The notes beneath the pieces were generated by a model, which saw nothing but the letters and a program-made list of their open reading frames with translations, was not told the DNA's origin and searched no databases. From contig DATCRI010000064.1 of assembly GCA_036569045.1 (NCBI GenBank), forward strand, positions 1 through 59,639: a stretch of 59,639 nucleotides of DNA, in the 5' to 3' direction. A program made the position numbers and the translations under genes. Position 1 is the first letter of the stretch; each line of letters opens with the position of its first letter. Of this stretch, positions 43,227 through 52,391 are shown one piece after another. This DNA comes from Chthoniobacterales bacterium (GTDB lineage Bacteria > Verrucomicrobiota > Verrucomicrobiia > Chthoniobacterales > JAATET01).

Positions 43227-43487
43227 ATGGGGCAGGGACTTACGAAACGGGAGGAGGAGGTCGTGAAGTGGCTGCGGGAGGGGAAGACGAGCGAGGCGAT
43301 CGGGCAGATCATGGGGATCAGCCCGCGGACGGTGGAGAAGCATTGCGAGCACATCTACGAGAAGCTCGGCGTGGCGAACCGCATCGGCGTCTTCTGGCAT
43401 TTCGTCGATCGCAAGGGCGGCGGCGACGGGGCGCTGGCGCTCCTCGGCCTGGCCCAGATGCTGGGCGGGCTGGCGCTGGGGGCGTAG
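43227..43487 (+). CDS. Small LuxR-type HTH protein (no receiver)
   Basis: Predicted 86 residues. Residues 4-60 form a GerE/LuxR HTH: LTKREEEVVKWLREGKTSEAIGQIMGISPRTVEKHCEHIYEKLGVANRIG. There is no receiver or autoinducer domain; a 25-residue hydrophobic Gly/Leu tail follows (GALALLGLAQMLGGLALGA), which could be a dimer helix or membrane-associated. AAGGGA precedes ATG 43227 by 4-5 bases. It may bind the adjacent inverted repeat or the 21-bp array. Solo LuxR genes of this size are frequent in Verrucomicrobiota. Confidence 0.8.
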   Translation: MGQGLTKREEEVVKWLREGKTSEAIGQIMGISPRTVEKHCEHIYEKLGVANRIGVFWHFVDRKGGGDGALALLGLAQMLGGLALGA

Positions 43488-43636
43488 CTGCTCCGCGGGG
43501 GCGACGCCGCGGGACTGACGGGCGCGTCAGCGGTGCGCCCGATGGGGAAGTGGGCCGGGGGCACGGCGGGGGCGCCGGCGAGGCCCGATCTCCGGTTGTC
43601 GCCGGTGTGGCGGCGTCACCTCAACCAATTCCGTTT

Positions 43637-44083
43637 ATGACCACGAATCCCACCCACTGCATCAATACCTGCAACGCCCTCCTGCGTGGCGAACGCTCTG
43701 CCGTCGAGACCTACGGCAAGGCGATCGAGAAATACCACGACCGGGCGGAGGTCTCGCTCGAGCTGGAGCGGATCCGCGAGCAGCACGCCTCGTCGGCGCG
43801 GTTGCTCGAAGAGAATGTGCGCGAGATGGGCGGGGAGCCCGACGCGGACGCCGGGGCGTGGGGCGCCTTCGCGACAGCGATCCAGTCCACCGCGAACCTC
43901 TTCGGCGAAGGCTCTGCGTTGGAATCGCTCAAGAGCGGGGAAAGCGCGGGCCGCGGCGACTACGAGAAGAGCCTCGAGGACGAGGACGTGCTGCCGGAGT
44001 GCAAGGAGTTGATCCGCTCCCGGCTGCTGCCTCCCGTCCTCGCGAATATCACCGCGCTGGAGCGGTTGCAGCAGACGGCGTGA
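43637..44083 (+). CDS. DUF2383/PA2169-like four-helix bundle protein
   Basis: Predicted 148 residues, all-helical. The pattern CINTCNALLRGERSAVETYGKAIEKY, RIREQHASSARLLEENVREMGGEPDADAGAWGAFA and EDEDVLPECKELIRSRLLPPVLANITALERL fits the ferritin-like DUF2383 fold found in stress or iron-related proteins. Conserved Glu and His positions could bind metal, but a complete ferritin metal site is not certain. It has no signal. The 149-base gap before it (43488-43636) has only GC-rich sequence and a weak CTGACG/CGTCAG hairpin. Confidence 0.8.
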   Translation: MTTNPTHCINTCNALLRGERSAVETYGKAIEKYHDRAEVSLELERIREQHASSARLLEENVREMGGEPDADAGAWGAFATAIQSTANLFGEGSALESLKSGESAGRGDYEKSLEDEDVLPECKELIRSRLLPPVLANITALERLQQTA

Positions 44084-44144
44084 CCGCCGGGGCCGGTGGG
44101 CCTTTTTGATTGCCGGGACCGGGCGGCGCTTCCCAGGCTGGGGC

Positions 44145-44621
44145 ATGCGCAAGCCCGGTTCCCGAGATCGTTCCCCGGCGCGGGTGGTGATCCCGTATCG
44201 CCATGCGTGGCTGTGGGAGCCGCTGGAGGCGCGGCCGGATTTCGCGCTGCGGGCGATGTTTGGCGCGAAGGCGGTGTATCTCGACGGGCGGCTGGTGGCG
44301 GCCTTCATGGCGAAGGAGGAGCCGTGGCGCGGGATGCTGGTGGCGACGTCGCGCGAGCACCACGCGGCGCTGCGGGCGGAGTTCCCCATGCTCGCGCCGC
44401 ATCGCGTGCTTCCGAAGTGGCTCTACCTGCCCGAGGCGGACGAGGCCTTCGAGACGGTCGCGGAGAAACTGATGCGCCTGGCCGCGGCGGGCGACCCGCG
44501 CATCGGAGTGATCCCGCCGCCGAAGAAGGGCAAGGCGGTTGCGGCCCGCCGCCGGAGGAATTCTGTTTCCTTTCAGGAAACTCGCGCTATAGGGAAGCCC
44601 ATGAACAACCGCGAGGGATAA
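44145..44621 (+). CDS. Conserved hypothetical protein, TfoX/YjbR-like
   Basis: Predicted 158 residues. The core reads FALRAMFGAKAVYLDGRLVAAFMAKEEPWRGMLVATSREHHAALRAEFPMLAPHRVLPKWLYLPEADEAFETVAEKLMRLA. RAMFG plus an alpha/beta pattern recall TfoX N-terminal domains, but the family assignment is tentative. The C-terminal 40 residues are Lys/Arg-rich. ATG 44145 is chosen over TTG/ATG positions upstream at 44106, which encode a Gly/Arg-rich stretch without support. Confidence 0.55.
   Translation: MRKPGSRDRSPARVVIPYRHAWLWEPLEARPDFALRAMFGAKAVYLDGRLVAAFMAKEEPWRGMLVATSREHHAALRAEFPMLAPHRVLPKWLYLPEADEAFETVAEKLMRLAAAGDPRIGVIPPPKKGKAVAARRRRNSVSFQETRAIGKPMNNREG
44565..44581. promoter_or_regulatory. TTTCCT-N3-AGGAAA palindrome, second copy
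   Basis: GTTTCCTTTCAGGAAAC is a perfect 7-bp inverted repeat with a TTC centre, inside the 3' end of the gene ending at 44621 and 48 bases before ATG 44629. The same palindrome type is at 16572-16586. Confidence 0.45.
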
Positions 44622-44628
44622 GGGCGCG

Positions 44629-45105
44629 ATGGACACCTTCACGCTCGTTCACGTTCTCATCAGTCTGGCGGGCATCGCCTCGGGCTTCGTCGCACTGGGC
44701 GGCTGGCTGGCGGGCCGGCACTTGCCGGGCTGGCGCTCGATCTTCCTCGTCACGACGGTGGCGACGAGCGTGACGGGATTCTTCTTTCCGTTTCATGGCG
44801 TGACGCCGGGCATCGCCGTCGGCGGGCTGTCGCTCGGCGTGCTGGCGGTGGCGATCTTCGCGCTGCGGGTGAAGCGCGCGGCCGGCGGCTGGGAGACGGT
44901 GTTCCTCGTCGCGGCGGTGACGGCGCTTTATTTCAATGCCTTTGTGCTCGTGGCGCAGCTCTTTCAGCATACGCCCGCGCTCAAGGCGCTGGCGCCCACG
45001 CAATCGGAGCCGCCGTTCGCGGTGGCGCAGCTGCTCGTGCTGGCGGTGTTCGTCACGCTCGGCGTCGCGGCCGTGAGGCGCATGCGCGCGGTGCGGCCGG
45101 CCTGA
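44629..45105 (+). CDS. Small four-helix membrane protein
   Basis: Predicted 158 residues with four hydrophobic spans (about 5-28, 38-58, 62-85 and 92-115, with a further C-terminal span near 130-150). Sequence features include the FTLVHVLISLAGIASGFVALGGWLAG opening and the TSVTGFFFPFHGVTPGIAVGG loop with a conserved-looking His. It resembles small DUF-type inner-membrane proteins of uncertain role; no family is named with confidence. It starts 7 bases after the neighbour's stop. Confidence 0.65.
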   Translation: MDTFTLVHVLISLAGIASGFVALGGWLAGRHLPGWRSIFLVTTVATSVTGFFFPFHGVTPGIAVGGLSLGVLAVAIFALRVKRAAGGWETVFLVAAVTALYFNAFVLVAQLFQHTPALKALAPTQSEPPFAVAQLLVLAVFVTLGVAAVRRMRAVRPA

Positions 45106-45183
45106 TCCGCGCCGCGCCGGGCGGGATCGACATCCCGGCCAGGGGGGAGGAAACGGGGGCCGACCCGGTGGCGGCGGCCTGGG

Positions 45184-46101
45184 TCAGACCGAGTCGATCA
45201 CCTCGGCGGCGGTCTTGAAGTGCGTCTTCGCGACGGTGCCGAGGAAGTCTGCGCCCTTCGCGGCGACGAGCTGGCGGGCGATGGTTTTCACCTGCGCGCT
45301 GGCGCCGCGAGGCAGCGTGACGCCGAGGCCTTCGCCGGTCTTTTGCAGCCAGTCGATGAACTTCTCACGGGCGAGGATGCTGGCGGCGGCGACGGCGTAG
45401 TCGGACTCGGCCTTCGTGCGCTGCTCAAGCTGGAGGGCCTTGCCCTTGTCGATGAGGGCGCGCTGGATGAGGCTCTCGTCGGCGAATTTGTCGGAGAGGG
45501 CGCGAGGGCAGTCCGGGCGCATTTCGCAGAGGTTCTCGATGGCGCGGGCGTGGCCCCAGGCGAGGAGGCGGTTGAGATTCCGGAACTTTGCGAAGAGCTG
45601 ATTGTATTTCTCCGGGCCGATCATGATGACGGTCTGCGGGGTGCGCGTGCGGCGGATGATGGCGGCGAGTTCGCGGATGCGCTTGTCGGAGCCGATGGCC
45701 TTGCTGTCCTGGATGCCGGCTTCCTTGAGCGTGCGGGCGATGTCGGCATCGACGTAGGCGCCGGCGATGACGAGCGGGCCGAAGAAGTCGCCCTTGCCGG
45801 ACTCGTCGATGCCGAAGTGCGGCTCGAATTTCTCGGGCTCGTAAACCTCGTCGTAGCCGAACTTCGCCTCGCCGAGGACCTGCGGCTCGAGGGTGAAGGT
45901 GATGAAGTCGGCGAGGTCCTTGCCCTGCACGACGACCTTCGGGCCTTTCTCATAGACGGCGACGTTCAGCTTCCCCTTGCGGGCGCTGAAGATCATGTAG
46001 GGCTTTGCCTCGAAGTCGAACTGCTGCGCGACGAGGGCCTCGCGGAGCAGTTGCACCTGCCCGGGGGTGAGGGGGGACGTGTAGGTCGTGACGTTGGACA
46101 C
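45184..46101 (-). CDS. rnhC: Ribonuclease HIII
   Basis: Predicted 305 residues. The N-terminal TBP-like domain (about 8-75) shows YMIFSARKGKLNVAVYEKGPKVVVQGKDLADFITFTLEP. The RNase H2/H3 catalytic domain opens GIDESGKGDFFGPLVIAGAYV (Asp99, Glu100), and has DSKAIGSDKRI, GHARAIENL and ESDYAVAAASILAREKF. The GKGD variant and N-terminal domain define HIII rather than HII. It removes RNA from RNA-DNA hybrids. GTG 46101 (MSNVTTYTSPL) is chosen, since the in-frame sequence upstream is an extragenic repeat. Confidence 0.93.
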   Translation of the reverse strand: MSNVTTYTSPLTPGQVQLLREALVAQQFDFEAKPYMIFSARKGKLNVAVYEKGPKVVVQGKDLADFITFTLEPQVLGEAKFGYDEVYEPEKFEPHFGIDESGKGDFFGPLVIAGAYVDADIARTLKEAGIQDSKAIGSDKRIRELAAIIRRTRTPQTVIMIGPEKYNQLFAKFRNLNRLLAWGHARAIENLCEMRPDCPRALSDKFADESLIQRALIDKGKALQLEQRTKAESDYAVAAASILAREKFIDWLQKTGEGLGVTLPRGASAQVKTIARQLVAAKGADFLGTVAKTHFKTAAEVIDSV

Positions 46102-46108
46102 AGGAAAG

Positions 46109-46136
46109 GGACCACGGATAGCACGGATGACTCGGA
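46109..46136. repeat. CACGGAT extragenic repeat, left copy
   Basis: Three 9-bp units of the type CACGGATNN. The first 20 bases are the exact reverse complement of 46194-46213, so the two copies form a long inverted repeat around the rnhC/mutY gap. Confidence 0.85.
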
Positions 46137-46185
46137 TGGGGAAATGCCGAGGTGAACGAGTGCGCGGGGAAACGGGGAGCGTCAA

Positions 46186-46213
46186 TCCGTGAAATCCGTG
46201 CTATCCGTGGTCC
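46186..46213. repeat. ATCCGTG extragenic repeat, right copy
   Basis: Repeated ATCCGTG units, reverse complement of the copy at 46109-46128. It is followed by a run of CCCAAATCC-type units up to 46256. It overlaps the most upstream possible mutY start, so that N-terminus is doubtful. Confidence 0.85.
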
Positions 46214-47205
46214 GTCGCGCAGTGCCAGATCCCCAATCCCAAATCCCAAATCCAAAATTGCTAGCCTGGTATCAGGCCAACGCTCGCGATCTGCCGTGGC
46301 GGCGGACGACTGATCCCTACGCGGTGCTTGTCTCGGAGTTCATGTGCCAGCAGACGACGGTGGCGGCGGTGATTCCGTATTTCGAGCGGTGGATGGCGGC
46401 ATTCCCGACCGTGGCGGTGCTGGCGGCGGCGGAGGAGGAGGCGGTGCTCGGGCGGTGGCAGGGGCTGGGGTATTATTCGCGGGCGCGGAACCTGCATCGC
46501 GCGGCAAGGGCCGTGGTCGAGCGCCATGGCGGCGAGATTCCCGGCGATCTCGCGGCGCTGCGGGCGCTGCCGGGGATCGGCGAATACACGGCGGGCGCGG
46601 TGCTGGCCTTTGCCTTCGAGCGGCCGGCAGCGGTGGTGGACGCAAATGTCGCGCGCGTGCTGGCGCGGCGGAACGACATCCGGCAGGCGATCGATTCGAC
46701 GGCGGGCAAGGCGGCCTTGCGCGAGGCGGCCCTGGCGTTGCAGCCGGCCGGCACGGGAGCACGGGAGCTGAACTCCGCGCTGATGGAGCTCGGCGCGCTC
46801 GTGTGCAAGCCTCGCGCGCCGCTCTGCGGGGTATGCCCGATCCGCGGGGAATGCCGGGCCGATGCGCCGGAGTCGCTGCCGGTGAAGCGGGCGCGGGCCG
46901 CGGTGACGAACGTGACGGAGCGGCGGGCGTTTTTCACCGACGGGACGCGGATTTTTCTCGCGCAATCGGCGGGCCGCTGGCGGGGCATGTGGATCCTGCC
47001 CGAGGTGGAGCCCGGAGCGCCGCCGGATCACGTCGAGGTCTATCCGATCACGCGCTATCGCGTGCAGATGGAGGTGGTGCGCGCCGCGCCGCCGGCAGGG
47101 GATCGCTCGCTGCGGGGCTTCCCGCTCGGGGAACTCGATGCCGTGCCGATCCCGTCGCCGCATCGCCGGGCCATCCGGGCCCTCGGTGCGCCGGGCGCGG
47201 GTTGA
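46189..47205 (+). CDS. mutY: A/G-specific adenine glycosylase
   Basis: Predicted up to 338 residues. HhH-GPD fold: LPWRRTTDPYAVLVSEFMCQQTTVAAVIPYF with the catalytic Glu, LPGIGEYTAGAVLAFAF hairpin, and the catalytic Asp in VVDANVARVLARR. The 4Fe-4S ligand pattern C-x6-C-x2-C-x5-C (CKPRAPLCGVCPIRGEC) is complete. A shortened NUDIX-like C-terminal domain follows (about 235-338). It removes adenine mispaired with 8-oxoguanine. The first 23 residues are encoded by an extragenic repeat, so the true start may be the TTG at 46258 just before LAWYQANARDLPWR. Confidence 0.92.
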   Translation: MKSVLSVVRRAVPDPQSQIPNPKLLAWYQANARDLPWRRTTDPYAVLVSEFMCQQTTVAAVIPYFERWMAAFPTVAVLAAAEEEAVLGRWQGLGYYSRARNLHRAARAVVERHGGEIPGDLAALRALPGIGEYTAGAVLAFAFERPAAVVDANVARVLARRNDIRQAIDSTAGKAALREAALALQPAGTGARELNSALMELGALVCKPRAPLCGVCPIRGECRADAPESLPVKRARAAVTNVTERRAFFTDGTRIFLAQSAGRWRGMWILPEVEPGAPPDHVEVYPITRYRVQMEVVRAAPPAGDRSLRGFPLGELDAVPIPSPHRRAIRALGAPGAG

Positions 47206-47278
47206 CTTGCGGGCCGCGAAGACTTTCGGTATCGCTGGCCGCGCTCCGCCTCGCACGGCGAGCGATCCCCCAAACGTC

Positions 47279-50065
47279 ATGACTGTTTTCCTCCGTCGTC
47301 TTGTTCGTGTCGCCTGTTTGCTCGGGATGCTGTCCGCGGCGCGGGCGGGCGAGGATCATCCCCGCCTCTATGTCTCCGACGCGGACAAGCCCGCCATTCA
47401 GGCGAAGATCCGCGATCATGCCTGGGCGGCGGGGGCCTACCGGAATCTGCTCGCGACGATCGATCCCTACGTGACCCGGCACCAGAGCGACCCGCAATGG
47501 ATCGTGTCGCGGCTGGCGATGTATTGGAAGCCGGGCGAGCGCTACACGCAGTGCTACATCAAGGACGAGAACTGGGATCGCGGCACGGGGGACGCGCCGG
47601 TGCCGACGGTGCGCCTGCCGGGGATGCGCACCTGGAACGATTACCAGAATGTCCCGCTGGAGGATCGCATTCCCTACAGCGAAAACGGCGACATGAAGGC
47701 GCTGAGCCGGAAGAATCCCGACCAGCCGCCGGTGATCGTGCCCTACCGGAAATCCGGGCATCTCGTGCGGTCGAACAACGTGGAGATCCTCTCTCTCGCG
47801 GAGAAGGCCGCCTTCGCCTACTGGGTGAGCGGCGAGGAGAAATACGCGAAGTTCGCCGCCGATATTTTCAACGCCTGGCTGGTTGGCACGTATTACATGA
47901 AGCCGGTGCTCGACCCGGGCAAATCGTCCAAGGGACCGGGAGGCACCAAGCCCGGCGGAATCCTTGGCTACTACGATTACGAGCAGATCCACGACGACCT
48001 CGCCCTCCACGCGGCCCCGGTCTACGACTTCCTCTTCGATTACCTGCAGGCGCATCCGGCGCCTGCGCTCCAGGCCACCGGGAGGAGCCTGCCGGAGGTG
48101 GCCGGCATCGTGTTCAAGCGGTTCGTCGACATCGGACGGGTGAGAGGCGGGCATAATGGCAACTGGAACGTGAACGGCTGGAACATGATGATGTTGCCGA
48201 TGCTCGTGCTCGAGAAAAGCGAGGCCTACGCCGATGGCCACGGCCGGGACTATTACCTGCCCTTCTTCACGACGAATTCGACGAAATACCACGACGCGCT
48301 GCCGAAGATCGTGGCCGCCTATGACAAGGATACCGGCCTCTGGCCCGAGTCGCCCGGCTACGCCTTCGGCACGATCAATACGCTCCTGCAGTTCGACCAT
48401 CCGATCTCCCGCCAGGGCGTGGACATCATCAGGGAAAATCCGGCCCTGCAGAAGGCTGCGCTCGCGGTGTTCCCGTGGATGGATGCCCGCGGGAATCTGG
48501 TCGTGTTCGGCGACATGCGCGGCGGCCCCGCGAATTTTTCGACATTCGAGAACCTGCTCGCCTATTACACCCGCACGAAGGACGAGGCGAATGCCCGCGC
48601 GGCGGCAGCCGCCATCCGCCAGGGCGTGGAGGCGGGGATCTACGATCGCAGCAAGGTCGACTGGACTGGGATCTGCGTGAACGTGGGCGATGTCTCGGGG
48701 AGCGGCGCGACGCCGGCGGCCCGCACCGCGTATTCCGCCTTCCACCGGCACGTCGTTCTGCGCAACGGCAACGATCCGAAGACGTCGCTCATGGCCACGC
48801 TCTACGGAGGCCGGAAGGGCGCGCATCTCTCCGAGAATGGCCTCGCGATGCAGCTCTACGGCATGGGCTGGGCGCTCGGTCCGGACGCTTCGGCCTACGA
48901 GAGCTATTGGAGCGACGACCGCGCCTACCACCAGTCCGCGGTCGGCAGCAACACGATCCTCCCCGGCTACACGCGGGGGCCGATCACGGTTCACACGATC
49001 GATCCGCCGCCGGCCCGTGGCGGATTCACGAATACGACGGAGACCTCTCCGTGGTGCTCGTTCGCGGACATTGGCGCCGACCAGAAGCGGCGGCTGGTGG
49101 CGATCGTGCGCACCTCGGCGACCACCGGATACTATGTCGACATCTTCCGCTCGAAGCTCCCGGATAACGATTACCTTTACCACAACGTCGGCAGCGCGCT
49201 GCGCCTCGCGGACGCCGCCAATCGTCCCCTGGCGGAGGAGCCCGCCGCCTTCGGCAAAAAGGATCCCGCGCTCTATCGGTTCTTCCGCAACGTGAGCAGG
49301 ACGCACGCCGATGGGGATTTCCTCGCGCAGTGGACGATTCCCGGGAAATCCTCGCCGACGCTTTTCATGGACATGTGGATGCGCGGGGGCGCCGGCCGGA
49401 GCGTTTTCCAATTCGACGCGCCGCCTACGACGCTCGTCGACGTGACGCCCGCGGGCGCGAGCAAGGCGCCGGCCTCCACGCCGTCGATCATCGTCCGACA
49501 GACGGGGAAGGACGGCTGGAATGCGCCATTCGTCGCGGTCTTCGAGCCCCACGAAGCCGGTCGAAAATCGATCGCGAAGATCACGGCGTTGCCAGGATCC
49601 AGGAGCTTCGTGGGCCTTGTCGTCGAGAGCCGGCCTCTCGACCGCGAGTTGCAGGGGCGAAAGGATGTGATCCTCAATGCCGTCGACGATGCCGAGCACG
49701 CGACGCCCGATGGCGGACTTTTCCAGGGAACCTTCGCCGTCGCCTCGACGAATGCAGAAGGCCTCCGCGAGCTGTATCTCGGACGCGGCAAGCGGCTGCG
49801 GGTGGGCAGGCAGGAGCTGGCGTCGGCGGGTTCCAAACCGGTCTCGGCCAGCATCTCGAACGCTGGCGGCGCCTGGAGCTACTCCGCCGACGCGCCCATT
49901 CGCTGGACGTTCCCGGACGCGAAAGCGGGGACGCCATTGCCGATCGTCTGCGAGGCGAGGGGCCGGCGAACCACGGTGACGCCCGTGGTGAATTCCCGCG
50001 AAGGCACGGCTACGGTCGAGCTGCCGGCCGGCGACCGGGTGACGTTGCACCTGCCCGCCGACTGA
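47279..50065 (+). CDS. Large exported heparinase/lyase-like protein
   Basis: Predicted 928 residues with a signal peptide ([23 protein letters not shown]). [23 protein letters not shown] is the typical opening of heparinase II/III-like and alginate lyase-type proteins. A helical alpha/alpha region (about 150-420) has [42 protein letters not shown] and [19 protein letters not shown]; a beta-rich C-terminal half follows from about 480 ([25 protein letters not shown]). Tyr and His candidates fit a lyase, but catalytic residues are not assignable. It probably degrades an extracellular polysaccharide. Confidence 0.7.
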   Translation: MTVFLRRLVRVACLLGMLSAARAGEDHPRLYVSDADKPAIQAKIRDHAWAAGAYRNLLATIDPYVTRHQSDPQWIVSRLAMYWKPGERYTQCYIKDENWDRGTGDAPVPTVRLPGMRTWNDYQNVPLEDRIPYSENGDMKALSRKNPDQPPVIVPYRKSGHLVRSNNVEILSLAEKAAFAYWVSGEEKYAKFAADIFNAWLVGTYYMKPVLDPGKSSKGPGGTKPGGILGYYDYEQIHDDLALHAAPVYDFLFDYLQAHPAPALQATGRSLPEVAGIVFKRFVDIGRVRGGHNGNWNVNGWNMMMLPMLVLEKSEAYADGHGRDYYLPFFTTNSTKYHDALPKIVAAYDKDTGLWPESPGYAFGTINTLLQFDHPISRQGVDIIRENPALQKAALAVFPWMDARGNLVVFGDMRGGPANFSTFENLLAYYTRTKDEANARAAAAAIRQGVEAGIYDRSKVDWTGICVNVGDVSGSGATPAARTAYSAFHRHVVLRNGNDPKTSLMATLYGGRKGAHLSENGLAMQLYGMGWALGPDASAYESYWSDDRAYHQSAVGSNTILPGYTRGPITVHTIDPPPARGGFTNTTETSPWCSFADIGADQKRRLVAIVRTSATTGYYVDIFRSKLPDNDYLYHNVGSALRLADAANRPLAEEPAAFGKKDPALYRFFRNVSRTHADGDFLAQWTIPGKSSPTLFMDMWMRGGAGRSVFQFDAPPTTLVDVTPAGASKAPASTPSIIVRQTGKDGWNAPFVAVFEPHEAGRKSIAKITALPGSRSFVGLVVESRPLDRELQGRKDVILNAVDDAEHATPDGGLFQGTFAVASTNAEGLRELYLGRGKRLRVGRQELASAGSKPVSASISNAGGAWSYSADAPIRWTFPDAKAGTPLPIVCEARGRRTTVTPVVNSREGTATVELPAGDRVTLHLPAD

Positions 50066-50115
50066 GCCGGGCGGGCGCTCTTGCGACTTTGGCCGGCAGC
50101 GTTCAAGTTGAGGGT

Positions 50116-51330
50116 ATGAGTTCCTCGGTATATGACACGATGCCCGACGCGGGCGGACACTTTGGCCCTTACGGCGGGATTTTCGTGCCCGAGACGCTCT
50201 GGACCGCACTGAAGGAACTCGAGGACGAATACGCCGCCGCGCGCAAGGACCCGGAATTCCGCCGCGAACTCGCCGACCTGCTGGCGAATTACGTCGGCCG
50301 GCCGACGCCGCTCTATTTCGCCGAACGCCTCACCGAGAAGCTCGGCGGCGCGAAGATCTACCTCAAGCGCGAGGACCTGCTCCACACCGGCGCGCACAAG
50401 ATCAACAACGCAGTCGGCCAGATCCTGCTCGCCCGCCGCATGGGCAAGAAACGCATCATTGCCGAGACCGGCGCGGGCCAGCACGGCGTGGCGACCGCGA
50501 CCGTGGCCGCCCGCTTCGGCTGCGAGTGCGTGATCTACATGGGCGCCGTCGACATGGAGCGGCAGGCGCTGAACGTTGCCCGCATGCGCTTCCTCGGCGC
50601 GAAGGTCGTCGCGGTGACGGCCGGGCAGGCCACGCTCAAGGAGGCGGTGAACGAGGCGATGCGCGACTGGGTGACGAACATCCGCTCGACGCATTACATC
50701 CTCGGCACGGCCTACGGGGCGCATCCCTACCCGATGATGGTGCGCGATTTTCACCGCGTGATCGGCGACGAGGCGCGCCGGCAGATTCTCCAGCGCGAGG
50801 AGCGCCTGCCCGATCTGCTCGTGGCCTGCGTGGGCGGCGGCAGCAACGCGATCGGCCTCTTCTACGCCTTCCTCAACGACGAGAACGTGCGCATGGTCGG
50901 CGTCGAGGCTGGCGGCCACGGCATCAGGCCCGGCGAGCACGCGGCGCGCTTCCAGGGCGGCAGGCTTGGCGTATTGCAGGGCGCGAAGACGTGGCTGCTC
51001 GCGAACGAGGACGGCCAGATCGAAGGCACGCATTCGGTTTCGGCGGGTCTCGATTACGCGGCGGTCGGCCCCGAGCATTGCTGGTTGAAGGACATCGGCC
51101 GCGCCGAATACGACTACGCGACCGACGACGAGGCGCTCGCCGCCTTTCAGATGCTCGCGTCGGTGGAGGGCATCATTCCCGCGCTGGAGTCGTCCCACGC
51201 CATTGCGCACGTGATCAAGGTCGCGCCGCAGATGGGCCGCGATAAAATCATCATCGCGAACCTCTCCGGCCGCGGGGACAAGGACGTGAACCAGGCCGCG
51301 AAGATCCTTCTCGGCATGGACGCCTCGTAG
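50116..51330 (+). CDS. trpB: Tryptophan synthase beta chain
   Basis: Predicted 404 residues. It condenses indole with serine using PLP. Motifs: [33 protein letters not shown], the PLP lysine Lys95 in [45 protein letters not shown] for PLP phosphate, and [16 protein letters not shown]. Length is standard for TrpB1. GAGGG is only one base before ATG 50116; ATG 50140 ([13 protein letters not shown]) is another possible start. No trpA or other trp gene is adjacent. Confidence 0.97.
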   Translation: MSSSVYDTMPDAGGHFGPYGGIFVPETLWTALKELEDEYAAARKDPEFRRELADLLANYVGRPTPLYFAERLTEKLGGAKIYLKREDLLHTGAHKINNAVGQILLARRMGKKRIIAETGAGQHGVATATVAARFGCECVIYMGAVDMERQALNVARMRFLGAKVVAVTAGQATLKEAVNEAMRDWVTNIRSTHYILGTAYGAHPYPMMVRDFHRVIGDEARRQILQREERLPDLLVACVGGGSNAIGLFYAFLNDENVRMVGVEAGGHGIRPGEHAARFQGGRLGVLQGAKTWLLANEDGQIEGTHSVSAGLDYAAVGPEHCWLKDIGRAEYDYATDDEALAAFQMLASVEGIIPALESSHAIAHVIKVAPQMGRDKIIIANLSGRGDKDVNQAAKILLGMDAS

Positions 51331-51345
51331 CGGCGGCCGCCCGGA

Positions 51346-52371
51346 TCAAACGACGCGGCCGCGGATGCGGACGTCGTCGCCGATTCGCGTGTAGCTGACG
51401 TCCGCAAGTCGCGGGGCATCCTCGCTGCGGCCGACGCCAAGACCGCCGACCGCGGGAACCGGGCCGCCGAGAAGTTGCGGCGCCATGTAGATGACGGCTT
51501 CGTTGACGAGGCCGGCGTCGAAGGCCTCGCCGAGCGTGCGACCGCCGCCTTCGATCAGCACGCTCGTGACGTTCATTTTGCCGAGGGCGGCGAGCACGGC
51601 GCCGAGTTTTTCGCGCGAGAAAACGAGAGTGCGGTCGCGGTGGCGGTCCGTGAAAAGATGCGCCGCCGCCGGCAGGCGCGTCGTCGAGCGACTCATGATC
51701 ACGCGCCATGGCTGCTTCGCGCCGGGAATGCCGCGGATGGTCAGCTTCGGATTGTCGGCGCGCACGGTGCCGCCGCCCACGAGGATGGCGTCGACCCCGG
51801 CGCGCAGCCGCATGGCGTCGGCGCGGCTTTCCGGGCTGGTGATCCATCGCGACTCGGGATGCGAACTGATGCGGCCGTCGAGGGACATGCCGCATTTGGC
51901 GATCACCCAGGGGCGGCCGGTGACGATCCAGTGATTCCACGCGGCGTTGAGTTTCGTGCACGCGTCGGCGAGCACTCCGGACGTCACCGCGATCCCCGCG
52001 GCCTGCAAAATGGCGTCGGCGCGGCCGGCGTGGGCGGGGTTGGGGTCGGTTGCGCCGTAGACGACGCGGGCGAAGCCGTGCCGCGTGAGGGCGTCCGAGC
52101 AGGCCGGCGTGCGGCCCTGGGTCGAGCACGGCTCCAGCGTGACGTAGATCGTGGCGCCACGGGCTTCCGCGGGCGAGGCGAGCGCGCGGATGGCCTCGAT
52201 CTCCGCATGCGGCCGGCCGGCGGCGTGGTGGTGGCCGCGGGCGAGGATCCGGCGACCCTTCACGATGACCGCGCCGACGGCGGGATTCGGGCTGGTTTTG
52301 CCGAGGCCCTTCCGCGCTTCGTCGAGCGCCGCCTGCATATGCCTTTCGTCCGTCGTCGACTGTGCTACCAT
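51346..52371 (-). CDS. ribD: Bifunctional riboflavin deaminase/reductase
   Basis: Predicted 341 residues. The deaminase domain (about 1-140) has the zinc site PHAEIEAI and TLEPCSTQGRTPACSDAL, with NPAVGAVIVKGRRILARGHHHAAGRPHAE. The reductase domain (about 145-340) opens PWVIAKCGMSLDGRISSHPESRWITS and has AILVGGGTVRADNPKLTIRG and VLIEGGGRTLGEAFDAGLVNE. It catalyses two steps of riboflavin synthesis. ATG 52371 is used; ATG 52338 (MQAALDEARKG) is more homology-like. It converges on trpB and diverges from the GspF gene. Confidence 0.95.
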   Translation of the reverse strand: MVAQSTTDERHMQAALDEARKGLGKTSPNPAVGAVIVKGRRILARGHHHAAGRPHAEIEAIRALASPAEARGATIYVTLEPCSTQGRTPACSDALTRHGFARVVYGATDPNPAHAGRADAILQAAGIAVTSGVLADACTKLNAAWNHWIVTGRPWVIAKCGMSLDGRISSHPESRWITSPESRADAMRLRAGVDAILVGGGTVRADNPKLTIRGIPGAKQPWRVIMSRSTTRLPAAAHLFTDRHRDRTLVFSREKLGAVLAALGKMNVTSVLIEGGGRTLGEAFDAGLVNEAVIYMAPQLLGGPVPAVGGLGVGRSEDAPRLADVSYTRIGDDVRIRGRVV

Positions 52372-52391
52372 TTGGTGAGCCTAGCTCGTCT

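Noticed and set aside
43514-43529. CTGACG/CGTCAG hairpin as terminator of the LuxR-type gene
   Set aside because: A 6-bp stem with no U-tract in a very GC-rich gap is too weak to call.
47048-50209. Minus-strand ORF of over 1000 codons opposite the heparinase-like gene
   Set aside because: It is rich in Arg/His/Gly with no domain pattern, and the plus-strand frame has a signal peptide and family features. High GC creates long antisense frames here.
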